DNA from: Gilliamella sp. App6-5
GTDB taxonomy: Bacteria; Pseudomonadota; Gammaproteobacteria; Enterobacterales; Orbaceae
Assembly: GCF_001690525.1 (NCBI RefSeq)
Contig: NZ_LZGT01000079.1
Coordinates: forward strand, 1-32,962
Direction: 5' to 3'
DNA length: 32,962 bases
Shown: positions 1 through 8,086 of the stretch, in pieces
Position numbering within the stretch: position 1 is the stretch's first letter
Layout of the letters: every line of letters begins with the position of its first letter
The notes under the pieces: model-generated
What the model was told of the DNA's origin: nothing
Databases searched by the model: none
The model's input: only the letters and a program-made list of their open reading frames with translations
Made by a program: the position numbers and the translations under genes

Positions 1-25
1 CTGTGTGCTGTGTGCTGTGTGCTGT
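1..25. repeat. Tandem 7-bp repeat at the window edge
   Basis: The unit CTGTGTG occurs three times in a row and is followed by a partial CTGT. The tract touches the left edge, so its true length and the gene it belongs to are unknown. Heptanucleotide tracts can change length by slipped-strand mispairing. No reading frame can be tied to it here. Confidence 0.7.
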
Positions 26-355
26 TGTTTACCATTTTACCATGACCTATACATTTTCGCAAAGCCTTTGATTTATTTTGTTATCTTCATATAAAATTAT
101 TAGATTAGCAATTAATAACTGATTAATTAATTTTCCCCAATTGATTATTTAATAATAACTTATATTTAAATCTCAAAATAAGACTTTAGGATAAATAGAG
201 AGACAGATTATAAACATAAAAACGTATCGCTTTAAAGTAAATAAACTTATTTTTTGTTAAGATTTGTAAAGATATCTTATTTTCCTTTCCAAACTATGTA
301 AAATATGTAAACGGATAAAATCAGCTTACGACCAAACATGATTTACATTTTTTAA
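26..355. other. Intergenic AT-rich region
   Basis: About 330 bases of very AT-rich sequence with frequent stops in all frames. I see no convincing gene, RNA or intrinsic terminator. It lies downstream of the minus-strand PilT-like gene. Confidence 0.5.
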
Positions 356-1297
356 TTAGTAATCTTCCATAATTTGCATACCATACTGCTGTCCAGTCTG
401 CATAAGTGAGAAGATCTGCTTTGTTTTGCCTTCATTGATCAAATTACTAACAGCTGGAGTATTAATCAGTATTTCAAATAAAGCTTTACGTCCATTATTA
501 TCTGGAACTAATTTTTGACTTATAACTGCTCTTAAACTATTTGATAATTGCGAGCGAATAAAACCTCGTGAACTGTCTTCAAATACGTCAATAATACGAT
601 TAATGGTCTGAATAGCCGAACGAGTATGCAAAGTAGCAAAAACTAAATGACCGGTTTCAGCAGCTGTTAATGCAGCTTGGATCGAATGTTTATTGCGTAG
701 TTCACCTAGCAATATGATATCGGGATCTTGCCTTAAAAGGCTATCAATAGAACTTCCAAAATTTGCCACCTCGCATTGCTGAATTAATGATTTATCATTT
801 TGGTAAATATACTCAATTGGATCTTCTAAGGTGATAATATGCTTAGCGACCGTTGAATTTATATATTGAATTAATGATGCTAAAGTCGTCGATTTACCAC
901 TTCCTGTTGTACCTGTTATAAGAATAATCCCTGACTCAATTATAGCAAGCTTTCTAAAAATAGTAGGCGCATTAATTTGTGATAAGGTTGGAATACGAAG
1001 ATTAATAACACGAAATACTGCTGAAATGCCGCGCTGTTGATAGAAAATATTTACCCTAAATCGCCCTAATTCAGCCAAATGATAAGCAAAATCGATTTGT
1101 CTATTTTGCTTTAAGGTATCAATTTGTGATTGTTCCAGTAAATTAAATAATTCCATTTCAAGTTGTAATGGCGATAATTTTTCTTCAGACAAAAATTGTA
1201 ATTGCCCATTAACTCGAATACATGGCGCTGTGCCACTTGAAAGGTGCAAATCTGACGCATTTTGCGTTACACTAAGAGCCAAAATTGAGTTTAACAT
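356..1297 (-). CDS. yggR: PilT/YggR-type secretion ATPase
   Basis: A 313-residue PilT-family ATPase of the GspE/PilT superfamily. These are cytoplasmic hexameric ATPases; PilT powers type IV pilus retraction. Visible motifs are the N-terminal DLHL segment near residue 17, Walker A GTTGSGKST (129-137), Walker B DIILLGELRN (193-202), where most PilT proteins have GEMRD, and the His box ETGHLVFATLHT (214-225). It diverges from yggS across about 36 bp, the yggR-yggS-yggT layout of Enterobacterales, so YggR fits better than a pilus-operon PilT. No pilus genes are in the window and its role is unknown. The Asp-to-Asn change after Walker B may alter activity. Family confidence is high, symbol moderate. 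Confidence 0.85.
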   Translation of the reverse strand: MLNSILALSVTQNASDLHLSSGTAPCIRVNGQLQFLSEEKLSPLQLEMELFNLLEQSQIDTLKQNRQIDFAYHLAELGRFRVNIFYQQRGISAVFRVINLRIPTLSQINAPTIFRKLAIIESGIILITGTTGSGKSTTLASLIQYINSTVAKHIITLEDPIEYIYQNDKSLIQQCEVANFGSSIDSLLRQDPDIILLGELRNKHSIQAALTAAETGHLVFATLHTRSAIQTINRIIDVFEDSSRGFIRSQLSNSLRAVISQKLVPDNNGRKALFEILINTPAVSNLINEGKTKQIFSLMQTGQQYGMQIMEDY

Positions 1298-1333
1298 TAA
1301 ACTTTACCTACTAATTACCAATTGGGAATTAAC

Positions 1334-2035
1334 ATGAATACAATACAAGACAATTTAATTGCTATTAAAAAAGAAATTGAAAAAATTGCATTAAAGTGCG
1401 AACGCGATCCCAATACAATAGAACTTATTGCAGTCAGTAAAACTAAATCTATACAACAAATCACCGAAGCAATAAATGCGGGTCAATCCGCTTTTGGTGA
1501 AAACTATGTGCAAGAAGGCGTAGAAAAGATTCAATATTTCAAACAAATCATGCCAAATAGTGCACTTACATGGCATTTTATTGGTCCATTACAATCCAAT
1601 AAAAGCAAATTAGTCGCTGAACACTTTGACTGGATGCACACCATTGATCGATTTAAAATCGCACAGCGTTTAAACGATCAGCGCCCAGCTAATATGGGAA
1701 GACTCAATGTTTTAATTCAAGTTAATATTAGTCAAGAAGCCAGTAAATCAGGGGTTGCTCCTGAAGAAGTTGCTGATTTGGTGCAACACATTATCACGCT
1801 ACCAAATTTAAATTTACGTGGTTTAATGGCTATTCCTGAAATAGAAAATAATTTTGATAAACAATTAGATGTTTTCAAACAAATGCAACAACTTCTACAA
1901 TCATTACAGGCGGATTACCCATTTATGGATACATTATCTATGGGAATGAGTAGCGATATGCAAGCTGCGATTGTTGCTGGTAGTACTATGGTTCGCATAG
2001 GAACGGCAATCTTTGGAGCAAGGCAATATTTGTGA
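1334..2035 (+). CDS. yggS: YggS/PROSC-family PLP-binding protein
   Basis: A 233-residue cytoplasmic pyridoxal-phosphate homeostasis protein (YggS/YBL036C/PROSC family). It binds PLP without a known catalytic reaction and affects vitamin B6 and amino-acid balance. The PLP lysine is K36 in LIAVSKTK. Other family signatures are FGENYVQE, WHFIGPLQSNK, the segment LSMGMSSDM and the C-terminal VRIGTAIFGAR. I chose ATG 1334 because GGGAATT lies just upstream; the in-frame TTG at 1322 lacks a site. yggT follows after 36 bp in the same direction, so the two are probably cotranscribed. Confidence 0.93.
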   Translation: MNTIQDNLIAIKKEIEKIALKCERDPNTIELIAVSKTKSIQQITEAINAGQSAFGENYVQEGVEKIQYFKQIMPNSALTWHFIGPLQSNKSKLVAEHFDWMHTIDRFKIAQRLNDQRPANMGRLNVLIQVNISQEASKSGVAPEEVADLVQHIITLPNLNLRGLMAIPEIENNFDKQLDVFKQMQQLLQSLQADYPFMDTLSMGMSSDMQAAIVAGSTMVRIGTAIFGARQYL

Positions 2036-2071
2036 TATATTGCCAAAAGAATTTATATTAAGGAGTCTTAA

Positions 2072-2629
2072 ATGACATCACTTTATTTTTTGGGAAAAAC
2101 TATTTTAACATTATGCCTATATGTCTTAATTTTGCGTTTATGGATGCAAACTGCACGTGTAAATTTTTATAATCCATTTACTCAATTTATTGTCAAAATA
2201 ACCCAACCCGTTATTGGTCCATTACGTAAAGTTATTCCCTCGATTAAACGTATGGATACCGCTACATGGGTTCTTTTGTACTTTGTTGCTGTTATGAAGA
2301 TCGTTTTTATTTACTATTATAGCATGATTAATCAACCAATTTGGTCCAATGAATATCTTTTATATGCTATTGCAGCCATAGCGCATGCATTTGGATATTT
2401 ATTATTTTGGTTATTACTATTTCGAGCAATTTCGAGTTGGGTAAGTCGAGGACAATCAGGTGCGGATGAATTGCTTGCTCAGTTAACAGAACCTCTTATA
2501 TCGCCAATCCGCCGCATAGTCCCCCCTATAGGTATGATTGATATCTCATTTATGATTTTCGTATTTATTTTGATGTTTTTAAATATGTTTGCTATCGATA
2601 TTGTTGGATATTTATGGCTTATACTTTAA
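2072..2629 (+). CDS. yggT: YggT-family membrane protein
   Basis: A 185-residue integral membrane protein with two tandem YGGT domains, each with hydrophobic helices followed by a conserved element: residues about 35-60 (NPFTQFIVKITQPVIGPLRK) and about 130-155 (LTEPLISPIRRIVPPIG). Four or so membrane segments are visible. The E. coli relative is linked to osmotic-shock resistance and the family often sits beside yggS; its biochemical function is not settled. AAGGAGT lies 7 bases before the ATG. A strong intrinsic terminator follows at 2674, closing the yggS-yggT unit. Confidence 0.92.
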   Translation: MTSLYFLGKTILTLCLYVLILRLWMQTARVNFYNPFTQFIVKITQPVIGPLRKVIPSIKRMDTATWVLLYFVAVMKIVFIYYYSMINQPIWSNEYLLYAIAAIAHAFGYLLFWLLLFRAISSWVSRGQSGADELLAQLTEPLISPIRRIVPPIGMIDISFMIFVFILMFLNMFAIDIVGYLWLIL

Positions 2630-2673
2630 GCTCAAATAACAGAGGGAAAACTTTTTAGATTATTGAAAAAGAG

Positions 2674-2695
2674 CTCGCTTTTTAGCGAGTTTTTT
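2674..2695 (+). terminator. Intrinsic terminator after yggT
   Basis: A perfect stem CTCGCT/AGCGAG with a TTTT loop is followed by six T. It is placed 45 bp after the yggT stop. A run of A before the stem could pair with the T tract, so it may also work weakly leftward. Confidence 0.88.
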
Positions 2696-2728
2696 ATCTA
2701 ATAGATAAGTGCAAAACAATCAAAGGAA

Positions 2729-2863
2729 TTGCCAATACTGAAAAATATATTCAATAAACATAAAAAAGAAAACAAACCTTTTCCACAAAATCATTTTGTT
2801 CTTAACATTGTAAATACCACTGATTTTGAGTTTATTCACGAAGTAGCAACCCAACCGCTTTAA
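2729..2863 (+). CDS. Possible small ORF, 44 aa, unknown
   Basis: An open frame from TTG 2729 to TAA 2861 encodes a 44-residue basic-then-acidic peptide (LKNIFNKHKKENKPFP early, NTTDFEFIHEVATQPL at the end). The composition looks protein-like rather than random for such AT-rich DNA. Against it, the start is TTG, and the only ribosome-binding-like AAAGGA is too close to it. I do not recognise the family. It could also be the tail of a decayed gene. Confidence 0.25.
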   Translation: MPILKNIFNKHKKENKPFPQNHFVLNIVNTTDFEFIHEVATQPL

Positions 2864-3054
2864 ATATAGCTGCTACGACTCAATTACCTACTAAATAAAA
2901 AGCAGTCTTATTTTAATAAAAAATAGCCAGCTAACAAATTAATTTTATTGAAATTTTAACTTAAATGTTTTTATAAAATATCCTTGGTAGCACTATGTTA
3001 GATTTAAATAATAGCGAAATTTATCAACAATCCGAGAAAACAATAACTCTCTTT
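2864..3054. other. Non-coding AT-rich gap
   Basis: No supported gene. A plus-strand frame opens at 2995, but most of it lies antisense to ycgN and it is not credible. No clear T-tailed hairpin follows the ycgN stop. Confidence 0.4.
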
Positions 3055-3477
3055 TTAAATAATGTGATCTTCCCAACAGATGACATCTTTTTCATAAACA
3101 ATGCGATTTTTAACGGATATTTTCAGCTTATGCATAAGTTTCTTATTCCCGGTAATCAGTGGGTGCCAATGAGGCAGTTGACCTGTTTCAGAAAAATAAC
3201 GATAAGTACAAGTTGGTGGTAACCATTCAATGGTAAGCAGATTTTCACGTGTTAGCTTAATACAATCTGGTTCATATTTAAAACGATTATGATAATGTTT
3301 GCATTGACAAGTCTTAGAATCAAGTAAATTACAAGCAACATTGGTATACAAGATTTCGTCGGTATCTTCGTCCATTAACTTATTAAGACAACATTGACCA
3401 CAGCCATCACAAAGCTGTTCCCATTCATCATCGCTCATTTGATCTAATGTTTTAGATTCCCAAAATGGTTCAATCAT
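3055..3477 (-). CDS. ycgN: YcgN-type cysteine-cluster protein
   Basis: A 140-residue member of the YcgN/UPF0260 family, within the zinc/iron-chelating CxxCxxCC domain group. The CDGCGQCC motif is near residues 23-30, and further cysteines follow ([14 protein letters not shown], then one in PPTCTYRY). The C-terminus [18 protein letters not shown] is typical of the family. It is presumably a cytoplasmic metal-binding protein; no reaction is established. Its ATG overlaps the ycgL stop (ATGA), giving translational coupling, and ycgL-ycgN pairing is also seen in E. coli. Confidence 0.88.
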   Translation of the reverse strand: MIEPFWESKTLDQMSDDEWEQLCDGCGQCCLNKLMDEDTDEILYTNVACNLLDSKTCQCKHYHNRFKYEPDCIKLTRENLLTIEWLPPTCTYRYFSETGQLPHWHPLITGNKKLMHKLKISVKNRIVYEKDVICWEDHII

Positions 3478-3722
3478 ACTTTAAAATCATCTTCTTTTAA
3501 CATCTGCAAGAAAAAACCATCTGTCTTTATTTTTTCTTCAATTTCATCCGAAGTACCGACAACAAAACGCCGTTTACCATCAAGTAATACTTTCATCACA
3601 AATACCGGCGAACCAAAAATAGAAAGTATTTTTTCTGGAATACTTGAAAAGTCATTTTCATGTTCCATATACAAATAACAATTTTCTTTTTTAGTACTTC
3701 GATAAATATAACACCACATCAT
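3474..3722 (-). CDS. ycgL: YcgL domain protein
   Basis: A small cytoplasmic protein of about 82 residues with the YcgL domain. The family pattern is [11 protein letters not shown]...[15 protein letters not shown] and then [14 protein letters not shown]. Its biochemical role is unknown. I place the start at ATG 3722 (MMWCYIYRS) because AAGG lies upstream at usable distance and the family begins there; an upstream in-frame TTG (3740) overlaps that site. It lies 24 bp downstream of glk and overlaps ycgN, so the three probably share a transcript. Confidence 0.85.
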   Translation of the reverse strand: MMWCYIYRSTKKENCYLYMEHENDFSSIPEKILSIFGSPVFVMKVLLDGKRRFVVGTSDEIEEKIKTDGFFLQMLKEDDFKV

Positions 3723-3746
3723 AAAATAAAACCTTATCAATAAACC

Positions 3747-4706
3747 TTACTTAAGACTGTTTTGCAAATAAACACCTGCACCCAATAGCCCTGGATCTTC
3801 ATGAGTTATCACATAAACAGGAATTTTTTTAACTAAATAAGACATGCGACCTTTATGTTCAAATGCCTCTCTAAATGGTGATGATTTAAAAAATTCGATA
3901 AAACGTGGCACAATCCCCCCAGCAATATAAACACCACCCTGAGTATTTAGTGTTAAAGCCAAATTGCCGCCAAATCGTCCCATAAAAGTACAAAAATACG
4001 TTAGAGTTTGCAAACAAACCGGACAACTTTTTGATAAGGCATTTTTAACAATAATGTCTGGTGTCATTGCTTCTATAGGTTGTTCTTTAATTTGCAACAG
4101 CGCTTGATAAATATTAACAATACCATTTCCTGATAGGAAACGTTCGGTCGAAACTCGCCCAAACTTTTTTCTTAGCTGAGCTAAAATACGATCTTCATCT
4201 TCACTGGTCATCGGCAATTCGGTATGACCGCCCTCGCCAGATAAACTAATCCAATGTTGGTTAACTTTTATTAAGTGAGACACGCCAAGCCCTGTACCTG
4301 CACCGTAAATTGCAATGGGATAATTTAAATTAGGTTCGTCACCACCAATTTTGATTAAATCTTTTTTTGATAATTGAGGTATTGACATTGACACTGCTGT
4401 AAAATCATTAATTACTTCAAGTTTTATAAGATTTAATGCTTGAATTAATTCAGAACGCGAAAATGACAAATCATTATTAGTCATATTGATCACATCCTCA
4501 TCATCAATCGGGCAAGCAATTGCAATACAAGCCATCTCAACGGTTACTGATTGGGATGCTAAATAGTCTTTAATTAATGTTAATAATATATCATTTTTTG
4601 AGATAAGAATTTTAGTGATTGCAGATAACTCGTTAGTTGCTAAATCATACAACGCAAAACGAGCATTGGTACCACCAATATCTGTGACTAGTGCATATTG
4701 ACTCAT
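3747..4706 (-). CDS. glk: Glucokinase
   Basis: A 319-residue bacterial glucokinase of the proteobacterial Glk type (E. coli Glk is 321 aa), converting glucose and ATP to glucose-6-phosphate in the cytoplasm. The phosphate-binding motif VTDIGGTNARFALYD spans about residues 7-21. The catalytic aspartate is D101 in EVINDFTAV. The sugar-binding segment SGEGGHTELPM and nucleotide-site GAGTGLGVSHL are present. AAGGGAAC precedes the ATG. It heads the glk-ycgL-ycgN group. The GAGTGLG motif carries A where many family members have P, which should be tolerated. Confidence 0.95.
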   Translation of the reverse strand: MSQYALVTDIGGTNARFALYDLATNELSAITKILISKNDILLTLIKDYLASQSVTVEMACIAIACPIDDEDVINMTNNDLSFSRSELIQALNLIKLEVINDFTAVSMSIPQLSKKDLIKIGGDEPNLNYPIAIYGAGTGLGVSHLIKVNQHWISLSGEGGHTELPMTSEDEDRILAQLRKKFGRVSTERFLSGNGIVNIYQALLQIKEQPIEAMTPDIIVKNALSKSCPVCLQTLTYFCTFMGRFGGNLALTLNTQGGVYIAGGIVPRFIEFFKSSPFREAFEHKGRMSYLVKKIPVYVITHEDPGLLGAGVYLQNSLK

Positions 4707-4850
4707 GTTGTTCCCTTTTATGATAAATTAATTATTTTAATTTAAATAGTAAGCTTTTTATTCATCATACCGAAAGCATAATAGGTAATATTATGAACTA
4801 TTCATAACAATTTAACTAATTTACCTTAATTGATATTGCTTATATGAGGC

Positions 4851-4872
4851 TCCGCTAAACCAAGTTAGCGGA
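4851..4872 (-). terminator. Hairpin downstream of corA
   Basis: A perfect 8-bp stem TCCGCTAA/TTAGCGGA with a 6-base loop lies 23 bp past the corA stop. In corA direction no T tract follows, so this is either a factor-assisted 3' end or an mRNA-stabilising stem. An A/T-rich stretch follows on the plus side only. Confidence 0.5.
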
Positions 4873-4895
4873 CAAAATTTTAAAATAACCAAAAT

Positions 4896-5837
4896 CTACA
4901 ACCACTTTTTAAGTTTAAAATAAATATAAGGCGCAACACCTGCTAATAACATTAATAGTAATGAAAACGGATAACCATACTCCCATTTTAATTCGGGCAT
5001 AAATTCAAAGTTCATACCATAAGCAGAAGCAACCACTGTTGGCGGTAAAAATACAACCGACACAACCGAAAAAATCTTAATAATTCGGCTCTGTTCGATA
5101 TTAATGAAGCTGGTTGCAGCTTGCATTAAGAAGTTTACTTTTTGAAATAATGATTCATTATGAGGAACAAGTGACTCAATATCGCGAATCACTTCACGAG
5201 CTTGTTCGAGTTGATCTACTGGCATTTTTGCTCGACGAACTAAATAGTTAACTGCTCGTTGACTATCCATTAAACAAAGCCGTACTTTCCACGCGGTATC
5301 TTCAAGCTCAGCTAATGAGGTGATCGCTTCATCATAATGTTCTTGCGCAGAACGATCCATAATAATTAAACTTAACTCTTCTAATTCACTATAAATATTC
5401 TCGATTTGATCGGCTAATTGTTCCACTTTAACTTCAAATAAATCAAGTAATACTTCATAGGGATTTCCATCGTTCATGCTCTGATAACGAGAACGCATTC
5501 GATACAAACGAAAGGCTGGAAGATCACGCTCACGCAAAGTAAATAGACGCCCATTGTGCACAGTAAATGCAACTGTTGAGTTACCTGCTCGGTCTTCCGC
5601 ATCTGCATAAAAAAAGAAAGAGTGAACATGTAATCCTTCGTTGTCCTCAAAAAAACGCGCTGACGCCTCAATATCATCTAACTCGATACTCGTTGCTAAG
5701 TTTTGTCCTAAATGTGTTAAAACAAAATCACGATCGGCTTCTTTTGGTTCAATCAAATCAACCCAAGTCGCATTATTTATATCGCTTTCATTAATTTTCA
5801 CTAATTGTTTGTTTTTTAATCCAAACGCATTAATCAT
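4896..5837 (-). CDS. corA: CorA magnesium/cobalt channel
   Basis: A 313-residue inner-membrane CorA-type divalent-cation channel, close to the 316 residues of E. coli CorA. A long cytoplasmic N-terminal domain and helical stalk are followed by two C-terminal membrane helices. The YGMNF signature lies between them and the short loop [12 protein letters not shown] is the periplasmic mouth. The family forms homopentamers carrying Mg2+, Co2+ and Ni2+. The ATG at 5837 is supported by GGAGACC a few bases upstream; an earlier in-frame ATG (5882) would add 15 residues unlike the family and would translate the C7 tract. It is monocistronic, diverging from ssb. Confidence 0.94.
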   Translation of the reverse strand: MINAFGLKNKQLVKINESDINNATWVDLIEPKEADRDFVLTHLGQNLATSIELDDIEASARFFEDNEGLHVHSFFFYADAEDRAGNSTVAFTVHNGRLFTLRERDLPAFRLYRMRSRYQSMNDGNPYEVLLDLFEVKVEQLADQIENIYSELEELSLIIMDRSAQEHYDEAITSLAELEDTAWKVRLCLMDSQRAVNYLVRRAKMPVDQLEQAREVIRDIESLVPHNESLFQKVNFLMQAATSFINIEQSRIIKIFSVVSVVFLPPTVVASAYGMNFEFMPELKWEYGYPFSLLLMLLAGVAPYIYFKLKKWL

Positions 5838-6055
5838 AAGGTCTCCAGTAGGGGGGGAATGTTTAGAACAATACATCAACAAATATCTGGCATTATACTC
5901 GTTAAAGTAACAAATTCCTATGGTTAGACCAATCTTTCTCTATCTTTACATAATGGGATCAATATTCCATTAATTGAATTAAATTCGCTGATATTACTAT
6001 AGTCTCATGTTACAATACCTAGCTTAAATACTTATGCAATTTTTAGGAGTTAACA

Positions 6056-6583
6056 ATGGCCAATCGAGGAATAAATAAAGTCATTTTAGTTGGTAACTTA
6101 GGACAAGATCCAGAAGTTCGTTACATGTCTAATGGTAATGCAGTTGCTAATTTGAGTGTCGCAACATCAGAATCATGGAAAGATAAGCAAACTGGTGAAA
6201 CCCGCGATCGTACTGAATGGCATCGCGTTGTTGTTTTCGGTAAATTAGCTGAAATTGCTGGCGAATACTTAAAAAAAGGTTCACAAATTTATCTTGAAGG
6301 GCAATTACAAACTCGAAAATGGCAAGATCAGTCAGGACAAGATCGTTACACTACAGAAGTGGTGATCAACCCAATTGGTGGTACTTTACAAATTTTAAGC
6401 TCAAGAAATAGTGGCGAAAGTTTCAATGATGGCTCACAAAATTGGGGACAAAGCGCAAATAATTTTTCATCTGCGCCGGCGGCACAATCTCGTCCAACAA
6501 CTCAAAGTGCACCAGCAGCACCAACACAACCAGTCACAACTCCCGAACCTCCAATGGATTTTGACGACGATATTCCATTCTAG
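6056..6583 (+). CDS. ssb: Single-stranded DNA-binding protein
   Basis: A 175-residue SSB. The N-terminal OB fold spans about residues 1-110 ([39 protein letters not shown]). A Gln/Pro/Ala-rich disordered linker follows, then the acidic tip DFDDDIPF that recruits replication and repair partners. It works as a homotetramer protecting single-stranded DNA. Length and architecture match E. coli SSB (178 aa). TAGGAGTT lies 8 bases before the ATG. A possible promoter is TTGAAT (5974) with CTATAG (5997), spacing 17. I saw no SOS box upstream. A T-tailed hairpin follows. Confidence 0.96.
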   Translation: MANRGINKVILVGNLGQDPEVRYMSNGNAVANLSVATSESWKDKQTGETRDRTEWHRVVVFGKLAEIAGEYLKKGSQIYLEGQLQTRKWQDQSGQDRYTTEVVINPIGGTLQILSSRNSGESFNDGSQNWGQSANNFSSAPAAQSRPTTQSAPAAPTQPVTTPEPPMDFDDDIPF

Positions 6584-6618
6584 GATCTACCTTAAATTAA
6601 AAGTGTAATAAATATCAA

Positions 6619-6644
6619 AAGGTCCTTATTTAAGGGCTTTTTTA
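6619..6644 (+). terminator. Intrinsic terminator after ssb
   Basis: The stem GTCCTTA/TAAGGGC (one G-T pair) is followed by TTTTTT and lies about 35 bp past the ssb stop. Confidence 0.75.
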
Positions 6645-6990
6645 TTACCTGTTTATTTATGTAAAGAACTAATTGGCAAAAATTCGCTTGTTGTGTACCT
6701 TGTTAAAAGGTAAATAATTAGGATATGTAATTCATACCAATTACGAAACAACAACATTATCATATTCTAATTCCTATTAACCATCAGAATAATATCATTA
6801 TTTTAGGGGTCATCCCATATCTCCGCTTGTTTCAATCACCAGATTATTTATAAAATCTGTTAATTTACTTAAATCTCCTAGTATTTTTACACCTATGCCT
6901 ACTCCGCAGCCATTTTTCATAGGCTTTTTTCATCCATTTTGTATCTACCTATTTTTTACTCATTCGCTGAGTTTAAAAATAGGCAAATAC
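6645..6990. other. Intergenic region before the IS
   Basis: No supported gene. A 36-codon minus-strand frame (6810-6920) exists but lacks a ribosome-binding site. The sequence is AT-rich without obvious repeats and ends at the IS left end. Confidence 0.4.
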
Positions 6991-7063
6991 TGTAACTATC
7001 CCCTAAAATAGTACAGCACAAAAGTAGAAAATTCTCTATGATACAAGTAAAGGGGATTTAGTT

Positions 7064-7321
7064 ATGAAAAAAATGACTGAACATCAAATCGTCGCTATTT
7101 TAAAAGAAGCTGAAGCAGGTATTCCTGTCAAGGAACTGTGCCGTAAATATGGCATGGCAAATTCAACTTTCTATAAATGGCGAGAAAAATACGGCGGAAT
7201 GGAAACTTCGGATATCAAACGCTTAAAGGAGCTGGAGGCTGAAAATCGCAAGCTTAAGCAGATGTTTGCCGAACTGAGCTTAAAATCCCAGCTTCAGGAA
7301 GAAATCATAAAAAAGCTTTAG
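7064..7321 (+). CDS. IS3-family transposase OrfA
   Basis: An 85-residue OrfA with the HTH_8/transposase_8 domain: EHQIVAILKEAEAG, then ELCRKYGMANSTFYKWREKY as the DNA-binding helix-turn-helix. A leucine-rich coiled coil (KRLKELEAENRKLKQMFAEL) mediates multimer formation. AGGGGA is a good ribosome-binding site. The 3' end carries AAAAAAG (7309-7315), the usual A6G slippage site for making OrfAB by -1 frameshifting. The protein is nearly identical to the product of the second copy at 32381. Confidence 0.9.
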   Translation: MKKMTEHQIVAILKEAEAGIPVKELCRKYGMANSTFYKWREKYGGMETSDIKRLKELEAENRKLKQMFAELSLKSQLQEEIIKKL

Positions 7322-7538
7322 TGCCAACTGGGGCACGTAAAACGTGGGCACAGCAACTACAACAAAATCATTCAGTTACTATTGCTATGAGTTGTGCCAT
7401 TGTTGGTTTAAGTCGTTGTGCTTACTATTAAGAAGAATAACCGAAGAATGGTTAACGATTTATAACACCGAAAGACCACATGAGGCATTAAATAACATGA
7501 CACCGCTTGAGTATAAAACACTAAAACAGGCTGCTTAA
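7315..7538 (+). pseudogene. Internally deleted IS3 OrfB
   Basis: In the -1 frame after the A6G site the start of OrfB is readable (WAQQLQQNHSVTIAMS, then GLSRCAYY) until a stop at 7429. From 7434 another frame gives the OrfB C-terminus RITEEWLTIYNTERPHEALN and NMTPLEYKTLKQAA. The rve/DDE core between them is missing; the junction is just after TACTAT near 7428. Two of the three catalytic acidic residues are therefore lost and the element cannot make its own transposase. Confidence 0.85.
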
Positions 7539-7609
7539 TTTTCTACGTGAGTTGTGTACTAAGTTTGGGGTATTTACAAAATCAACTTCCATCAACTTAA
7601 TTTAGTTAG

Positions 7610-7745
7610 CGATTATATGTGCAAGCTGGTTTTTATCTAGAGCAAAATCAATTTTATAAATATTGAGTTACCACACATCCAACATGAGCAAAATGTAGAT
7701 GTTGTTATATGTCTTTTAAGTGACTTTCTAGAATCACCAGAGTAA
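7610..7745 (+). pseudogene. Degenerate coding remnant, unknown
   Basis: Two short stretches in different frames look coding: YVQAGFYLEQNQFYKY (about 7616-7663) and then IELPHIQHEQNVDVVICLLS followed by DFLESPE and TAA at 7743. Joined by one frameshift they would form a plausible C-terminus. It lies just after the IS, which may have removed the rest. I do not recognise the family; chance is possible. Confidence 0.3.
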
Positions 7746-8034
7746 AAATCATTTTTTCTATTATTTAGACATCGTTTAATTTGTGTCGTCTAAATGCTCG
7801 AGTTCTCATAAAATGATCATATATGAACTATAAAAATCATTATCTGTTTCATCTTAATAAATTGCTTATTATTGTAAAGCTAACAAGGACCTGCAACAAA
7901 AATCCCTTTCTCCAACATTTTGACAAATCTTTATAGTAAGTAATACTCTTTTTTAAATATTTAATTCCTTTTAATTTTTATCAAAATCAAGTTTTATAAT
8001 GCTTACAAATTTATTTGATATAAACAATAAAATT
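7746..8034. other. AT-rich upstream region of the stress operon
   Basis: No gene is visible. TAGAC and GTCTA arms around 7766-7792 could form a weak stem. The rest is probably regulatory space for the operon starting at 8087. Confidence 0.4.
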
Positions 8035-8060
8035 ATTACATGTAATATTTACATGTAATA
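8035..8060. promoter_or_regulatory. Tandem palindromic operator candidate
   Basis: Two copies of the perfect palindrome TTACATGTAA lie at 8036-8045 and 8049-8058, 13 bp apart start to start. The second covers most of the candidate -35 box of the downstream promoter. Tandem palindromes at about one helical turn are typical sites for cooperative dimeric repressors. The first protein of the operon has a DNA-binding-like N-terminus and is the natural candidate ligand. The binding protein is inferred. Confidence 0.6.
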
Positions 8061-8075
8061 ACTTTGTGTTAATAT
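8048..8075 (+). promoter_or_regulatory. Candidate promoter of the PspA-flotillin operon
   Basis: TTTACA (8048-8053) and TAATAT (8070-8075) are spaced 16 bp; TATAAA at 8073 is an alternative -10. If correct, the transcript leader is only a few bases long before ATG 8087, so the first gene would have a nearly leaderless mRNA, in line with the missing ribosome-binding site. Confidence 0.4.
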
Positions 8076-8086
8076 AAACCACATTA

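Larger units (their letters stand above)
6991..7578 (+). mobile_element. IS3-family element with internal deletion
   Basis: The ends are imperfect inverted repeats: left begins TGTAACTATCCCC and includes TAGTACA; right, inverted, begins TGTAAATACCCC and also includes TAGTACA. The element holds an intact orfA but only the first and last parts of orfB, so it is a deletion derivative that could move only if a full copy supplies transposase. The left 330 bp is nearly identical to the copy at 32307. I could not find a clear target-site duplication. Confidence 0.82.

Noticed and set aside
2995-3222. 75-codon plus-strand frame
   Set aside because: About two thirds lies antisense to ycgN, which has clear family motifs, and no ribosome-binding site precedes it.
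5851-5857. G7 run upstream of corA as a phase-variable switch
   Set aside because: It lies outside the coding region if the well-supported start at 5837 is used, and seven bases is short for contingency loci.
6810-6920. 36-codon minus-strand frame (MKNGCGVGIGVKILGDLSKL start)
   Set aside because: The composition is plausible but there is no ribosome-binding site and no recognisable family or partner. Too short to support.
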